Positions 10,891 to 20,712 of a DNA stretch of 64,000 nt are shown in pieces. The number at the start of each line of letters is the position of its first letter. The first letter of the stretch is position 1. Below the pieces are notes generated by a model. It had not been told where the DNA came from and did not search any database. It was given only the letters and a program-made list of their open reading frames with translations. The stretch spans positions 315,696 to 379,695 of the forward strand of contig KQ965742.1 in NCBI GenBank assembly GCA_001574975.1, in the 5' to 3' direction. The position numbers and the translations under genes are program-made. Source of the DNA: Gonapodya prolifera JEL478 (taxonomy: Eukaryota; Monoblepharomycota; Monoblepharidomycetes; Monoblepharidales; Gonapodyaceae).

Positions 10891-12612
10891 ATGGCAAAGA
10901 AAGGGGGAAAGAAGAAGGGTTCGAAGAAGAAGGGAAAGAAATCTTCAAAGCCTGAAAAACCAGATGGACCGACAACTCCCCCATTGGATCCGCTTGCCAA
11001 GGAGAACCTTCTATGCCTATTGATCGAGTGAGCCGAAGTCTGTATCACCGATCTTTGTTGCCGTAGCCATATCCGGACCTTTTGCCTGCTACAGCTTCAA
11101 GTCACGCTGCGAAACTATTTCGGATCAAGAATGCCTCACTGCAGACCTGTAAGTATCCACAGTCTTCAGCATCTGACACGTCGTTGCACTCAATTGGGGT
11201 CTCGACGAATATTTATTTGTCACCGCTTGCTGCCAAGAGAGGAAGAGACTGAGGAACTCTGGACCGACTTTCTCAACATAACGATTTCCCAGAACAACCG
11301 TATTCGACAACTTCTGGAATCAGCTGAAGGTCCACCCACGCCAGACCCTGGAACACCAAAGAAGACGATGAATGAAGCCCGGACCAAAGCTCCGAAGCCT
11401 GGAAAGGGGGACCAGAAAAGGCCCAAAAGGGAGGACGTGCCCATCAACCTGGAGGAGCGTGTCAAGGAGGTTGAAGGTGAGCTGACATTGCCACTGAAAA
11501 GTGATTGCTCTTCTATGTGCTGATTGGCCATTCTTTTCAACTGATACAATCAGCCCTCCGCGCCCGTATTCACAGCTTAGAGGACGCTATTCAGGAGGCG
11601 ACACGACGGTCCGTCGAACTTCACGAGTTCCGCGTAAGCTTTTTCTCGTTCCTCTCTCCTCATACTCTCTCAAGATACCTATTAGGACTCGGGCGCCCTC
11701 TCCCGCCTCGAATCCGAGGCGACCGCCTTGCTCGCCCACCGAATCAGCCTTGCTGAATCACACGTGGCCCAAATAGAGCGACTGGGACTGCGCCACGACG
11801 CGTCTGTTCGAGCGATCGAGGCTGGTGCGACACGTAGTAAAGGCGCGTGTGGTGAGGCCGCGGCACGACGGTGCCTGGAGAAAATGAATGACAAAGAGAC
11901 GAATGTTCACGCGAATAATCAGAGACTGAGGAGGCTGGTGAGTCGGCTGGGTGTGGTGATGTCATGGACAGGTTGCATTAATCGACTCAAAAAGTTTGAC
12001 CGAACGAACCGTGAAAATGCGTGGCTTGTTTCCGTTGTGGACGACCTGGAAGCCGCCATTATTGCCGGAGCTGCTCGAGAGGACCTTCCACCGGAAGAGC
12101 TGGCCCGTCCTGATCAAGAAGAAGAATTTTCACCCACGATCGCAGACGATCCTATTCTGGTCTCAGTACTACCGATGCCACGGCTACAAACATCTATACT
12201 TTCTGTCGTCTCATCGGTTTCGTCACGAGCAAGTTCTGCAATATCCATGCACAGCAGTGGGAAGCGATCATCGGTCGCCATTCCCACTTCACGTCAATCC
12301 TCTGCCGCACAGAAACCCTTCTACCTTCCCTCCCTCCTTCCTCGCCTGCCCGTCCCAACTCCCACCCTCGCACCAAACACCACCCCTCGTCCACGCATCC
12401 AAACACCCATTCCATTACCGTCAGATGTACCCCGGGCGCTGAGGGCGGGCACACCCGTTTCCTCTGCTATGGTCAGGGCTGTTCTCGTAGAAGAAGCGAA
12501 ACTGGGGGTCAAGGAGGCACAAAGGTTTGGGTTCAGTGTGAGTGGGGTTCGGAGGGGAATAGGTGAGGCTGGACGCGTGTTCGAGGGCTTTATGAGGCCC
12601 AAAGTAAATTAG
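10891..12612 (+). CDS. Basic coiled-coil protein divergent from kinesin-9; possible flagellar/basal-body protein
   Basis: ATG at 10891. The N-terminus is extremely Lys-rich (MAKKGGKKKGSKKKGKK), a style seen in several basal-body and dynein-regulatory coiled-coil proteins, but I recognise no specific family. Exons continue through LLCLLI, then EETEELWTDFLNITIS and NRIRQLLESAEGPP, a coiled coil (EERVKEVE|ALRARIHSLEDAIQEATRR) and SRLESEATALLAHRISLAES. A Ser/Pro-rich disordered region and a basic C-terminus (FEGFMRPKVN) follow, with TAG at 12610-12612. The stretch just after the first intron is the least certain. The head-to-head arrangement with a kinesin-9 gene suggests co-expression during zoospore formation; that is inference. 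Confidence 0.7.
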
Positions 12613-12886
12613 TTTGAAGATGCAATTAAGTGAAATTTTTGATGTTCTACTAGTTGTGTTGTGAGGACGACTATGCACGGTTCGTCCAACCTTGTCATCG
12701 ACATTCGGACGGAAATTGGGCCAACACTGCTCACCCCGACATTCCTTTCCAAGGAGAGCGCTTATTCCGAGTGCGCGCATCGGCCGATCCATTGTTTTCC
12801 TTGCCGCGGACATCCTGGACACGTTTTCAGCATCCCGAAAGAAGGATTAAGCAACATCCCATTACCCACTCGGACCTCGCCCTACG

Positions 12887-14937
12887 ATGCACGCCCGCGC
12901 AGCATTGAGAACCACTTCGAGACTCTTGGCCTCGTCCTCGCCCTCGCCCTCCCTGGCCTCCGCCAGGGCGTTGTCTGCGTTCACGACACCCACTGTTGCG
13001 AGCATCGCCACCCGTGCGGGAGCTTGCGCGCCCAAGATGGTGGATGCCAAGCGTACAGCTACAACCAAGAGGCCCGTGAAGACCAAGGAGATGGATACGG
13101 ATTTGTATGCGACCACGAGGAGGTTGCCGGACCCGTCCATGATTTATTTGGAGCAAATTGGTGAGCGTCATGTGAAGTGTTTTCGTGTCGTTTGTAAAAA
13201 AATGCTTATATGGTAACCTGCGAATACCAGATGCACCACTGGTGAGTTTTCAAAAGTGGCATTTCGTGCAGGCATGGAGAGTTCACTTCTGCTTCCACAA
13301 TGATACAATCCTCATAGGGCGAAGAAGGTGAGTTTGGGAAAAGCCTTACGGTCGGTCCGAGACCCACACAGCGATGACTTTTCCTCTCAACGCAGACACC
13401 AAGATTAAAACGTTCACGGTCAACTTCGGTCCCCAACACCCTGCCGCCCACGGTGTGCTTCGTCTTATCGCCGAAGTATCAGGAGAAATTGTCACTCGCG
13501 CGGACCCACACATCGGACTGCTTCACCGTGGAACCGAGAAGCTTATTGAGTACAAGACCTACTCCCAAGCCATGCCTTACTTTGGTAAATATGAATATGC
13601 CCTGAGCTGAGTAAGCGTAACCACACTAACTTCTTCTCTGCTGCTAGACCGACTGGACTATGTGTCCATGATGAGTAACGAGTAGGTACCCTTCATTGGG
13701 CAGGGGGTGGAATTCGTTGAACTCATTATCTGCTCTATTCAAGGCAAACGTACTGTCTTGCTGTGGAAAAGCTTCTCAACATTGAAATCCCCGAACGAGC
13801 GAAATGGATTCGCACTCTTTTCGGCGAAATCACCCGTGTCCTGAACCACATTATGGCTGTCACAACCCACGCCATGGATGTCGGAGCTCTCACGCCTTTC
13901 TTGTGGATGTTCGAAGAGCGAGAGAAACTCATGGAGTTCTACGAGCGGGTTTCGGGTGCGCGTATGCACGCAGCGTACGTTCGAGTGGGAGGTGTTTCTC
14001 TCGACCTCCCGGTCGGTCTTCTTGAGGATATCCACATCTGGGCGCAGCAGTTTGCCGCCCGCATTGATGAAATGGAAGAAATGTTCACATCGAACCGGAT
14101 TTGGTTGGGAAGAACAAAGCAAATTGCTGTCTTGACCGCGGACGAGGCGCTTGCCTACGCTCTCAGTGGCCCAATGCTTCGTGCCAGTGGTGTGGCGTGG
14201 GATCTCCGAAAGTCACAGGTATGTTGTGATTCATTTCCGCCGTTTGAGTCACCACTAATGTGATTCGTTGTCTGAAGCCGTACGATGCCTACGACCAAGT
14301 GGAGTTCGACGTTCCAATCGGCCAGTTCGGTGATACGTACGATCGTTACATGTGTCGTGTGGAAGAGATGCGCCAGTCTCTCCACATCATCGCGCAATGC
14401 TTGGACAAAATGCCTGCTGGACCAGTTCGGATCGATGACGCCAAGATCTCTCCACCTCCACGGGCGAGCATGAAGGAATCGATGGAAAGCTTGATTTCGC
14501 ACTTCAAGCTCTACTCGGAAGGATACCAAGTCCCTCCCGGCGAAACATATACCGCCATTGAGCACCCCAAGGGGGAATTCGGCGTGTACATTGTGAGCGA
14601 TGGCACAAACAAGCCGTACCGATGCAAGATCCGCCCTCCTGGATTTGCGCACTTGTTCGCCGTCGACAAGGTATGGCGTTCTTAAAGCGTTAGCGTCGCC
14701 TTTCACTAATTCGTGGATTTCGTACTGAAAACACAGATGGTTCGTGGACACTTCGTTGCTGGTATGTCTCGTTCTTTGTTAGTTTGCTGTCGAGGTTCTG
14801 ACCTGTTCTTTCTTTAGACATGGTTGCCATCATCGGAACCTGTGATGTTGTGTTCGGTGAGTGGTTCAATCATTTTAGTGGCTTCTCAGTCAGTCCCTTA
14901 CTTATGTCGCTTGTTTCCAGGTGAAATCGACCGTTAA
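12887..14937 (+). CDS. NDUFS2: NADH:ubiquinone oxidoreductase 49-kDa subunit (NDUFS2), nuclear-encoded
   Basis: Core subunit of mitochondrial complex I that helps form the quinone-binding pocket at the N2 cluster. ATG at 12887 opens an Arg/Ser/Ala-rich presequence ([17 protein letters not shown]) typical of matrix import. Exons: 12887-13160, 13231-13241 (11 nt), 13318-13327 (10 nt), 13396-13584, 13648-13681, 13744-14218, 14278-14670, 14737-14761, 14818-14856 and 14921-14937 (TAA). The two micro-exons supply DAPLGEE between LEQI and [16 protein letters not shown]. Family blocks follow in order: [106 protein letters not shown] and [14 protein letters not shown] at the end. The protein looks full length and intact. 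Confidence 0.95.
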
Positions 14938-15249
14938 GTCGGGCGAGAGTGTGGTGTGGTGTCTGAAGATGAATGATTACACTTAGCTAGCCGATCAAAA
15001 TGCTGTGTGTTGGCAACCTGTGCTTGTGTCGAATCTCATCCGCTTGTAGTGTTGAACTTCAATCCTTCATTACAATAAGTGTGGAAGGGGTCCCGTCAAG
15101 CTCAGAAACCTCAAACCCATTTCCCTTCCATGGAGACTTATGGCGAACGCAAACCCCCCTACATTTAAACCAGTCGGTACATTGCGATCGTCCCGATGCC
15201 AATTTGATCAGTCCCAACCTTGCCCTTCCTTTCCACCCGACAGGAAACG

Positions 15250-15738
15250 ATGCAAGCTCTTTTGAAAAATTCGTTTAACGAGCCCTCATCGACCAAGAGT
15301 GAGTAACTCGCCCAGGAAAATCTCCTGGACGTACGAATTCGCATCTGCCTATGCGGAGTTCTGACCGTGTCGTTGTGTTCCACCCCATCACACATTGATT
15401 TGACACGATGGAACACTTCGATTGAATAATATTCAATGTACAGTCTCTAAAGATGCCGTGGCGCTTGCTGCCGAATCCTTAAGACTGTTCACAGTTGGTG
15501 AGTGGTTGTCGGCACACCTTTCGAGTTGCCCTGCCCAAACTGGTTCTGTAGAGGCGATTCGGCGCTCTGTCACTATTGCCGAACAAGAAAACAAGGAGGA
15601 TATTGGACATTCACGAACATTGGTGGGCCGTATCTGGGTGCGTTTCTCATCAGCCTTATTTGCTGAAGTAAAGCTCATTGCCAGGTGGAAGCACGTCATT
15701 TGGAGCGTATATACACTCAATTGTTGTTAGAGTTCTGA
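15250..15738 (+). CDS. CENPX: CENP-X / MHF2 histone-fold protein
   Basis: CENP-X pairs with CENP-S as a histone-fold dimer in the kinetochore CENP-T-W-S-X complex. As MHF it also partners the FANCM/Fml1 DNA translocase in replication-fork repair. The gene is tiny and broken into five exons: 15250-15298, 15444-15497, 15552-15622 and 15685-15738, with TGA at 15736-15738, so no single frame reveals it (the count includes four coding segments). It reads MQALLKNSFNEPSSTK, then ISKDAVALAAESLRLFTVEA, IRRSVTIAEQENKEDIG and VEARHLERIYTQLLLEF. This follows the family pattern LL..F......KIS.DAL.L....L..FV.EA, an acidic loop, then V....LE.I..QLLLDF. Length (about 75 residues) and the terminal LLLEF are typical. 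It ends 33 bp from the convergent ARPC5 gene. Confidence 0.85.
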
Positions 15739-15771
15739 GCCACCCAGCATTCATTGGTATTTGTAGTTACA

Positions 15772-16648
15772 TCACAGAATTTTCCGGTCTGTCAGAACAC
15801 GCGCTATTGTTCCGACCCCACCCACTTCTACAATCTGAAAAATGAATGATAAGTTCGATTACGCTACCGTAGAATACTGAAAAGACTGGCTTTGTACATA
15901 CCGCCGCGTGCCAGTTGAGGAGTGCTGCTGCAGTCTGTCCCGTTACACCAGTGATGTTTCCCGGCCCCACCACACCAGCTGGACCAACTCCAGATCCCGC
16001 CATCCCTCTGTAAACGAACTTCATGAGGCGATCAAGAAGTTCGGGATTCTGTTGGTGAAGCTGCTTTACAACGTTAGGGATATCCGCTGTTTTGGTTGCT
16101 GTAAGAGGCTCAATGACGGCCGAGATCGCCAGGTCCTGAGTAGTTGAGACAGGGGGGTTTCAAGCAGGCACAATTATTTTGTCGGTTGAACGAAGAGATT
16201 GGAGGAAAACAGGTCGCTATAGGATATTGTGTGCGATCACATAAACGGTGGTCGTCTCACCTTCGCGGCTTTCAGGTCGGGCCGCTCGCCGTAAGGAAGG
16301 GGCTCCTCCACCGCCAATGCAATCGCGGCTGCGACATTCCCCCTTTTGAAGTCGTTCAAGAGTTGAATTCATTGACAAGTTAACAATGTGAGGTACAATC
16401 ACCATTAGCGGAGGTCCAGGGGAGGCTCACGCTACATCTCAAGAAAGCGCTTACCGAGTAATCAATCCTCTCACGTCGCCAAGCCTCGAGTTGGCGGTCT
16501 GCTCCAGCTCCCTTGGGCTTAATGATGCCGCGGCATCTGCGGCTCCGGCATCGAAACCACCATCGTCGTCATCGCCCCCTCCACCCGCAACGTTGTCAAC
16601 ATCCAGTTTTCGGTAGGAGTTCGGGGAGGCTGATGTTGTTGTAGACAT
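15772..16648 (-). CDS. ARPC5: Actin-related protein 2/3 complex subunit 5 (p16-Arc)
   Basis: ARPC5 is the smallest Arp2/3 subunit; the complex nucleates branched actin. ATG at 16646-16648 (MSTTTSASPNSYRKLDVDNV) matches the family opening ...RFRKVDVDEYDE. The first exon (16455-16648) ends in an acidic, glycine-rich stretch. Further exons give GNVAAAIALAVEEPLPYGER, DLAISAVIEPLTATKTADIP, LLDRLMKFVYRGM, AALLNWHAAV and finally EVGGVGTIARVLTDRKIL, the conserved C-terminus, with TGA at 15772-15774. Between the YRGM block and LLNWH lies a glycine/valine-rich insertion (about 25 residues, GSGVGPAGVVGPGNITGVTG) longer than in animals and yeast. Start codons of this gene and the nitronate monooxygenase are 124 bp apart and divergent. 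Confidence 0.92.
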
Positions 16649-16772
16649 TGCAATGCACGGGTCGTCCTTTGGTCAGTTACAATTCATGAGTTCTGCCGAG
16701 TCGGCCCAATTGCAACCCGCGAGACGTTCTTAAAGTCCAATCAATTCCCATTTGACGATCCAAACTTCAGCG

Positions 16773-18591
16773 ATGTCTCTGGAAACCGGCATCACGAAAT
16801 TGTTTGGAATCAAACAGTGAGTAACGGGTCGAACAGATTTGCGAGCTGTCGAACCACGTGCTCAGTCAGGATGCCATCTTTAGCCCCATTCTTCTCGCGG
16901 TAGGCTCTCCGTTGCAGCGACAGTCCCACAGGCTATCGAAGATTGAGATCTCTTGCACAAAAAGGGAATGAATGTAGCGGCTGGACCTGAGTGAGTGAAG
17001 TGAGCCGAAATCCTGAAAAATTGCAATGTTACATTGGCACCATCGTCCGTTTTAGCCTGGCCGCTGCTGTCACGAACGCAGGTGGCCTCGGTGTGATTGG
17101 TGGTCTTGGCTACACCCCCGAACAATTGCGAAAGATCATCAAGAAGGTGAAATCTGCTCTCAATGACAAAAATGCACCATTCGGAGTGGACTTGCTTCTA
17201 CGTGAGCGCGCACAGACTTGCTGGCGTGTTATGTGAGATCTTGACTGCTTTACCTCAAACGACACTAGCCCAGGTCGGAGGAAACGCTCGCGCAACCAAC
17301 AGCGATTATACCAAGGGACAATTAGCAGAACTGATTGACGTGGTGATTGACGAAAAAGCCAAGCTGTTTGTGTCTGCCGTCGGCGTGCCGCCTGCTTTCG
17401 CTGTTGAAAAACTCCATAAGGCTGGAATCCCAATAATGAACAGTTGGGTTACCACACTTCTGAAGGATTCAAATTGTCATCTCATCATCTCACTTCAGTG
17501 GTCGGCGCTCCAAAGCATGCCATTAAGGCGTGCGAGGCAGGCGTTGAGTGAGTTTACAAAATTATTCTCATCATGACAACTCTCGAATCGGTTGTCCAGT
17601 CTCATCTGCGCACAGGGTGGCGAAGGTGGCGGGCACACCGGTGAAGTAGCGACAAGTATCTTGATCCCTAAAGTTGTCGATGTGGTTCGTGAACGAGGGT
17701 TTGTGAGCAAACTGACAGGCAAACCTGTGATGGTGTGAGTGTGCTCGTTCAGACATGTACCGTTCTTTGAGCTCACGAATATGTGTTCAGTGTGGCCGCG
17801 GGTGGAATATTTGACGGAAGAGGACTCGCCGCTTCCCTTTGCTACGGCGCCGAGGGTGTCTGGGTTGGGTGAGAAAAATGTGCTCCTGGCTCGACGTCTT
17901 TGTACTTTCCTGTTCCTAAACTCCCCCATCTACCAGCACTCGATTTGTTATGGCGAAGGAAGCAGGGGCCCCCCCCCGACACCAACAGGCAATCATGAAT
18001 GGTGAGTAGATGTCAGCTCTCGTCCCCACTCGGCGCTCAATGAAATAAACGACCACGTTCCAGCCGACTACCATGACACGATGCGAACCGTCATTTACAC
18101 GGGTAGGCCCATGCGTATCATCAAGAACCCTTATGCACAAAAGTAGGGCCTCAGAACCTTTGTCTGGTTGGGACGACTTTTAACCCATCACGCCTATTTC
18201 GACCAGTTGGGAAACTGAAAGGAGTGAGCAGATCAGAGAGCTTACTGCAAAAGGAGTCGTACCGGTAAGCTGCTTGAACGCGATATCACTGTCACACTTG
18301 TGCAACCAGTGCGAATCAAAGATCTACCACGATATCGAGGAAATAACCAAGGACGGAGACGACGTTGATCCCGATCTTGTGATCCAAGCGCAACCGCTTT
18401 TGTCGGGCCAAGGTGAGACAGATTGCATGGTCGGTGTCCGTGCGCTCCGGTCAAACCTCTCGCCTCGTCCAGTTGCCGGGGCCCTCACCGACGTCAAACC
18501 AGCAAAGGAGATTGTAGATGATATGGTTTCTGGCGCAGTTAAAGTTCTCGGTGGCGCGAGCACGTGGGTAAAGAGCAAGGGGAAGCTGTAA
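16773..18591 (+). CDS. Nitronate monooxygenase / 2-nitropropane dioxygenase-family FMN enzyme
   Basis: FMN-dependent TIM-barrel oxygenases of this family oxidise alkyl nitronates such as propionate 3-nitronate; some relatives reduce enoyl groups. ATG at 16773 (MSLETGITKLFGIKH). A 16-nt exon (16884-16899) supplies PILLA, followed by GMNVAAGPDLAAAVTNAGG and LGVIGGLGYTPEQLRKII. Later blocks are PFGVDLLL, AQVGGNAR, FVSAVGVPPAFAVEKLHKAG, DLICAQGGEGGGHTG (the His is the usual catalytic region), PVMVVAAGGIFDGRGLAASL and GAEGVWVGTRFVMAKEAGA (phosphate-binding). The C-terminus is VAGALTDVKPAKEIVDDM...SKGKL with TAA at 18589-18591. The sequence between DLLL and AQVGG is short compared with bacterial members, so an exon there may be missed. 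Substrate not determined. Confidence 0.88.
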
Positions 18592-18665
18592 TTTTACATC
18601 GTAAACTATGTGCACTGTACGGGGACGTCACTCCGTCTCCAATGACTCCTTTATCTAATGCTCGC

Positions 18666-19148
18666 TTATGCACCTTCTGCCACCTGTCTCACGAAAGCAG
18701 AACTCTCCCTATTGTCATCCAAGTCAACCTCAACTGTATCGCCGAGCACGGGAAGCGAACGGGCCCGCCTGTAGCTGGTGTACCACACGTCATCATCGTT
18801 CTGGGGGTGGAGTAGGCTAGTGTGAGCAGAGGTGTTGCGTGCTTGGCTTCAGTGGGTAAGACTGTTTGGTGACAAAGGCAAACAAGGGAATTCGAATGCC
18901 GACAGTGCAGACCTTCTGCTTCGAACTCTTTTGTAAATAATCACGGATGCGACAATCAGGACCGCGACTGCAGCAATAGTTCCGATAATCGCCCCGGCAA
19001 TGACTCCAGAACTAGCGGCAGACAATGGAGCCACAGTCTTCCGCTCGCCATCACCAGGTGATGTCGCTGCAATTGAGCTCGAGATTGACGGATTTGTATC
19101 CGAGACGAGAGTGGCCCTCGATATTCCAACTGTAGCCGAAGCGAGCAT
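18666..19148 (-). CDS. Small single-pass membrane protein, unknown function
   Basis: Two exons. The first contains a Ser/Thr-rich segment, then one strong membrane helix (GVIAGAIIGTIAAVAVLIVA) followed by the stop-transfer YKRVRSRR, implying an outside-in topology. A second exon after a TAG acceptor near 18809 reads LLHPQNDDDVWYTSYRRARS, then LPVLGDTVEVDLDD and FVRQVAEGA, with TAA at 18666-18668. Such short-ectodomain proteins resemble fungal cell-surface sensors in outline, but no WSC or Cys-rich domain is visible. The start is uncertain. The first in-frame ATG is at 19148 (MLASATVG), but coding-like sequence (FSVVLLLRSTLSENPR) continues upstream, so a signal-peptide exon may have been missed. 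Ends 74 bp from the convergent nitronate monooxygenase gene. Confidence 0.6.
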
Positions 19149-19279
19149 ACGAGGATTTTCGGATAGTGTGGAACGAAGTAGCAAAACAACTGAGAATGAT
19201 GTCACCCATTATCACAAGTGAAGCCAATTCCTCCCCTTCCTTCTTTCATTACACAATTACTAAAATGCGATACATGTCA

Positions 19280-20414
19280 TCAAACGCTAGAATCTCCGAC
19301 AGTCCAATCCATCCCCTCCACAGCATATTCCGTGAACGATTCATCATCACTGGTCGAGCTCACACCACTCAGCACTCCTTGATCATTTCCAGATGAATCA
19401 TTCGCAACGTCCGAGCTCCCGGGATCGGGAGACGATGTCATCGCAATTGGATCTTCATCGATTTTGGGGGCCACTACACCGTGTCCTTGAGCGAGGGCAA
19501 GTGATGCGGTACCACGAGCTGTGGCATTTTCGATCGCCCCTTCGTCGAGCACTGCCCGACCGAGCAATTTCATCTTCTTTTCCTCGGTTGGTGCGAGGAC
19601 GGATGTATCAAGTTCGCGTAGGTCTTTAAGAGTCGCGGATAAGAGGACATTGAGAGAGTTTGAGCGACGTGTAAGATCCGAAATAGACTAGAAGGTGGAC
19701 GGGATTCCCGGGTGTGAGTGGAAAATGACGGCATGATTGTAAGTACGTAAAACAATGGCAAGCACCGAGGCATCCCGACTAGAACGCAGAGATTTCAAGG
19801 GCGATTAACGCAAAAAAGCTTGCTTGAATAGATCCAGGCTCACTGCGCAACCATCCTTCATAAGGCAGTTTTGCGTGGTACAAGAAACTTCCGTTGCCCC
19901 ACGAGCTGAGATTTGCCATCCAATTTTCCTCAACAAGTCTGACGAGTTCAGAGTAGTGAAGAGACATGCACCTCTTCAACTCCAGCTGCTGTTTCAGAGC
20001 TTCCCGAGTACCCAGTTGCTTGCAGCTTCAAACGTGTCAACGCGGCTTGCAATCTCGCAGACGTCTGCAAAAACTGCTTGTGACGATCAAGAACAGCTTT
20101 TTATAATTTGATATTGGAAGATTAAGACGAGAAACGGAGACAGATGTCGCGAGCTTACGGCGATCCGATCGTGGTGTGCTCTCCTTGCTTTCCTTGTGAA
20201 ATCTGTTCGCGCTGCCCACAGGAGCAACCCTCCCGGTTGCGGAGAGATCGATTGTTCCATCATTATCGAAAGCAGTGACGCGGGACTCCGAAAACGCGGC
20301 TAACAGTGATTTCAGTTCATTGGAGAACTGAGATGCGAGCTGAAGAGTAGACGTGGTCAAAGAATTCGTAGAAAGATTTTGGGATGAACTGGTCGAAGGT
20401 GAAGCATTGGACAT
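19280..20414 (-). CDS. Hypothetical helical/coiled-coil protein
   Basis: Not recognised. The proposed ATG is at 20412-20414 (MSNASPSTSSSQNL), followed by a helical stretch (LQLASQFSNELKSLLAAFSE). A second exon reads AVLDRHKQFLQTSARLQAAL and TRLKLQA; further sequence gives MSLHYSELVRLVEENWMANL. A third exon after a CTAG acceptor near 19690 gives SISDLTRRSNSLNVLLSATL, KDLRELDTSVLAPTEEKK, then an acidic Ser-rich tail ending EGMDWTVGDSSV at 19280. Heptad-like spacing suggests a subunit of a multi-protein helical complex. The junction near 20000 between two overlapping frames needs an unusually short intron (about 40 nt), so this part is uncertain. Confidence 0.5.
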
Positions 20415-20712
20415 TTTGCACGGCGGGGGTCCTGCTTGTGGGGTTTTGTTCAAAAACAAATCATGCCCCCAACCCGGCAGGATGTTTTCACTATACAAAC
20501 TATGCTTATTATGAAAAAAATAAGGTAAAAGAACTTTCCTTCAGAATTTCAGAGCTATGCACAAGTATAAACACAGTGACTTCTAGTATCATTGGTGAGC
20601 CATTTATGGACTGTCAATCGTGGAGAGGAAACGACCCCCAAAACTTCTCGCGACGCGATTAGGTGCTATTGGGGACAACCCTGAAAGAGTGGTCTTGAGT
20701 ATTGAATGGTAA

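Noticed and set aside
12661-13164. Longer frame overlapping the start of NDUFS2
   Set aside because: It is a different phase from the NDUFS2 presequence exon. The latter joins in phase to the conserved protein and has a mitochondrial-type N-terminus.
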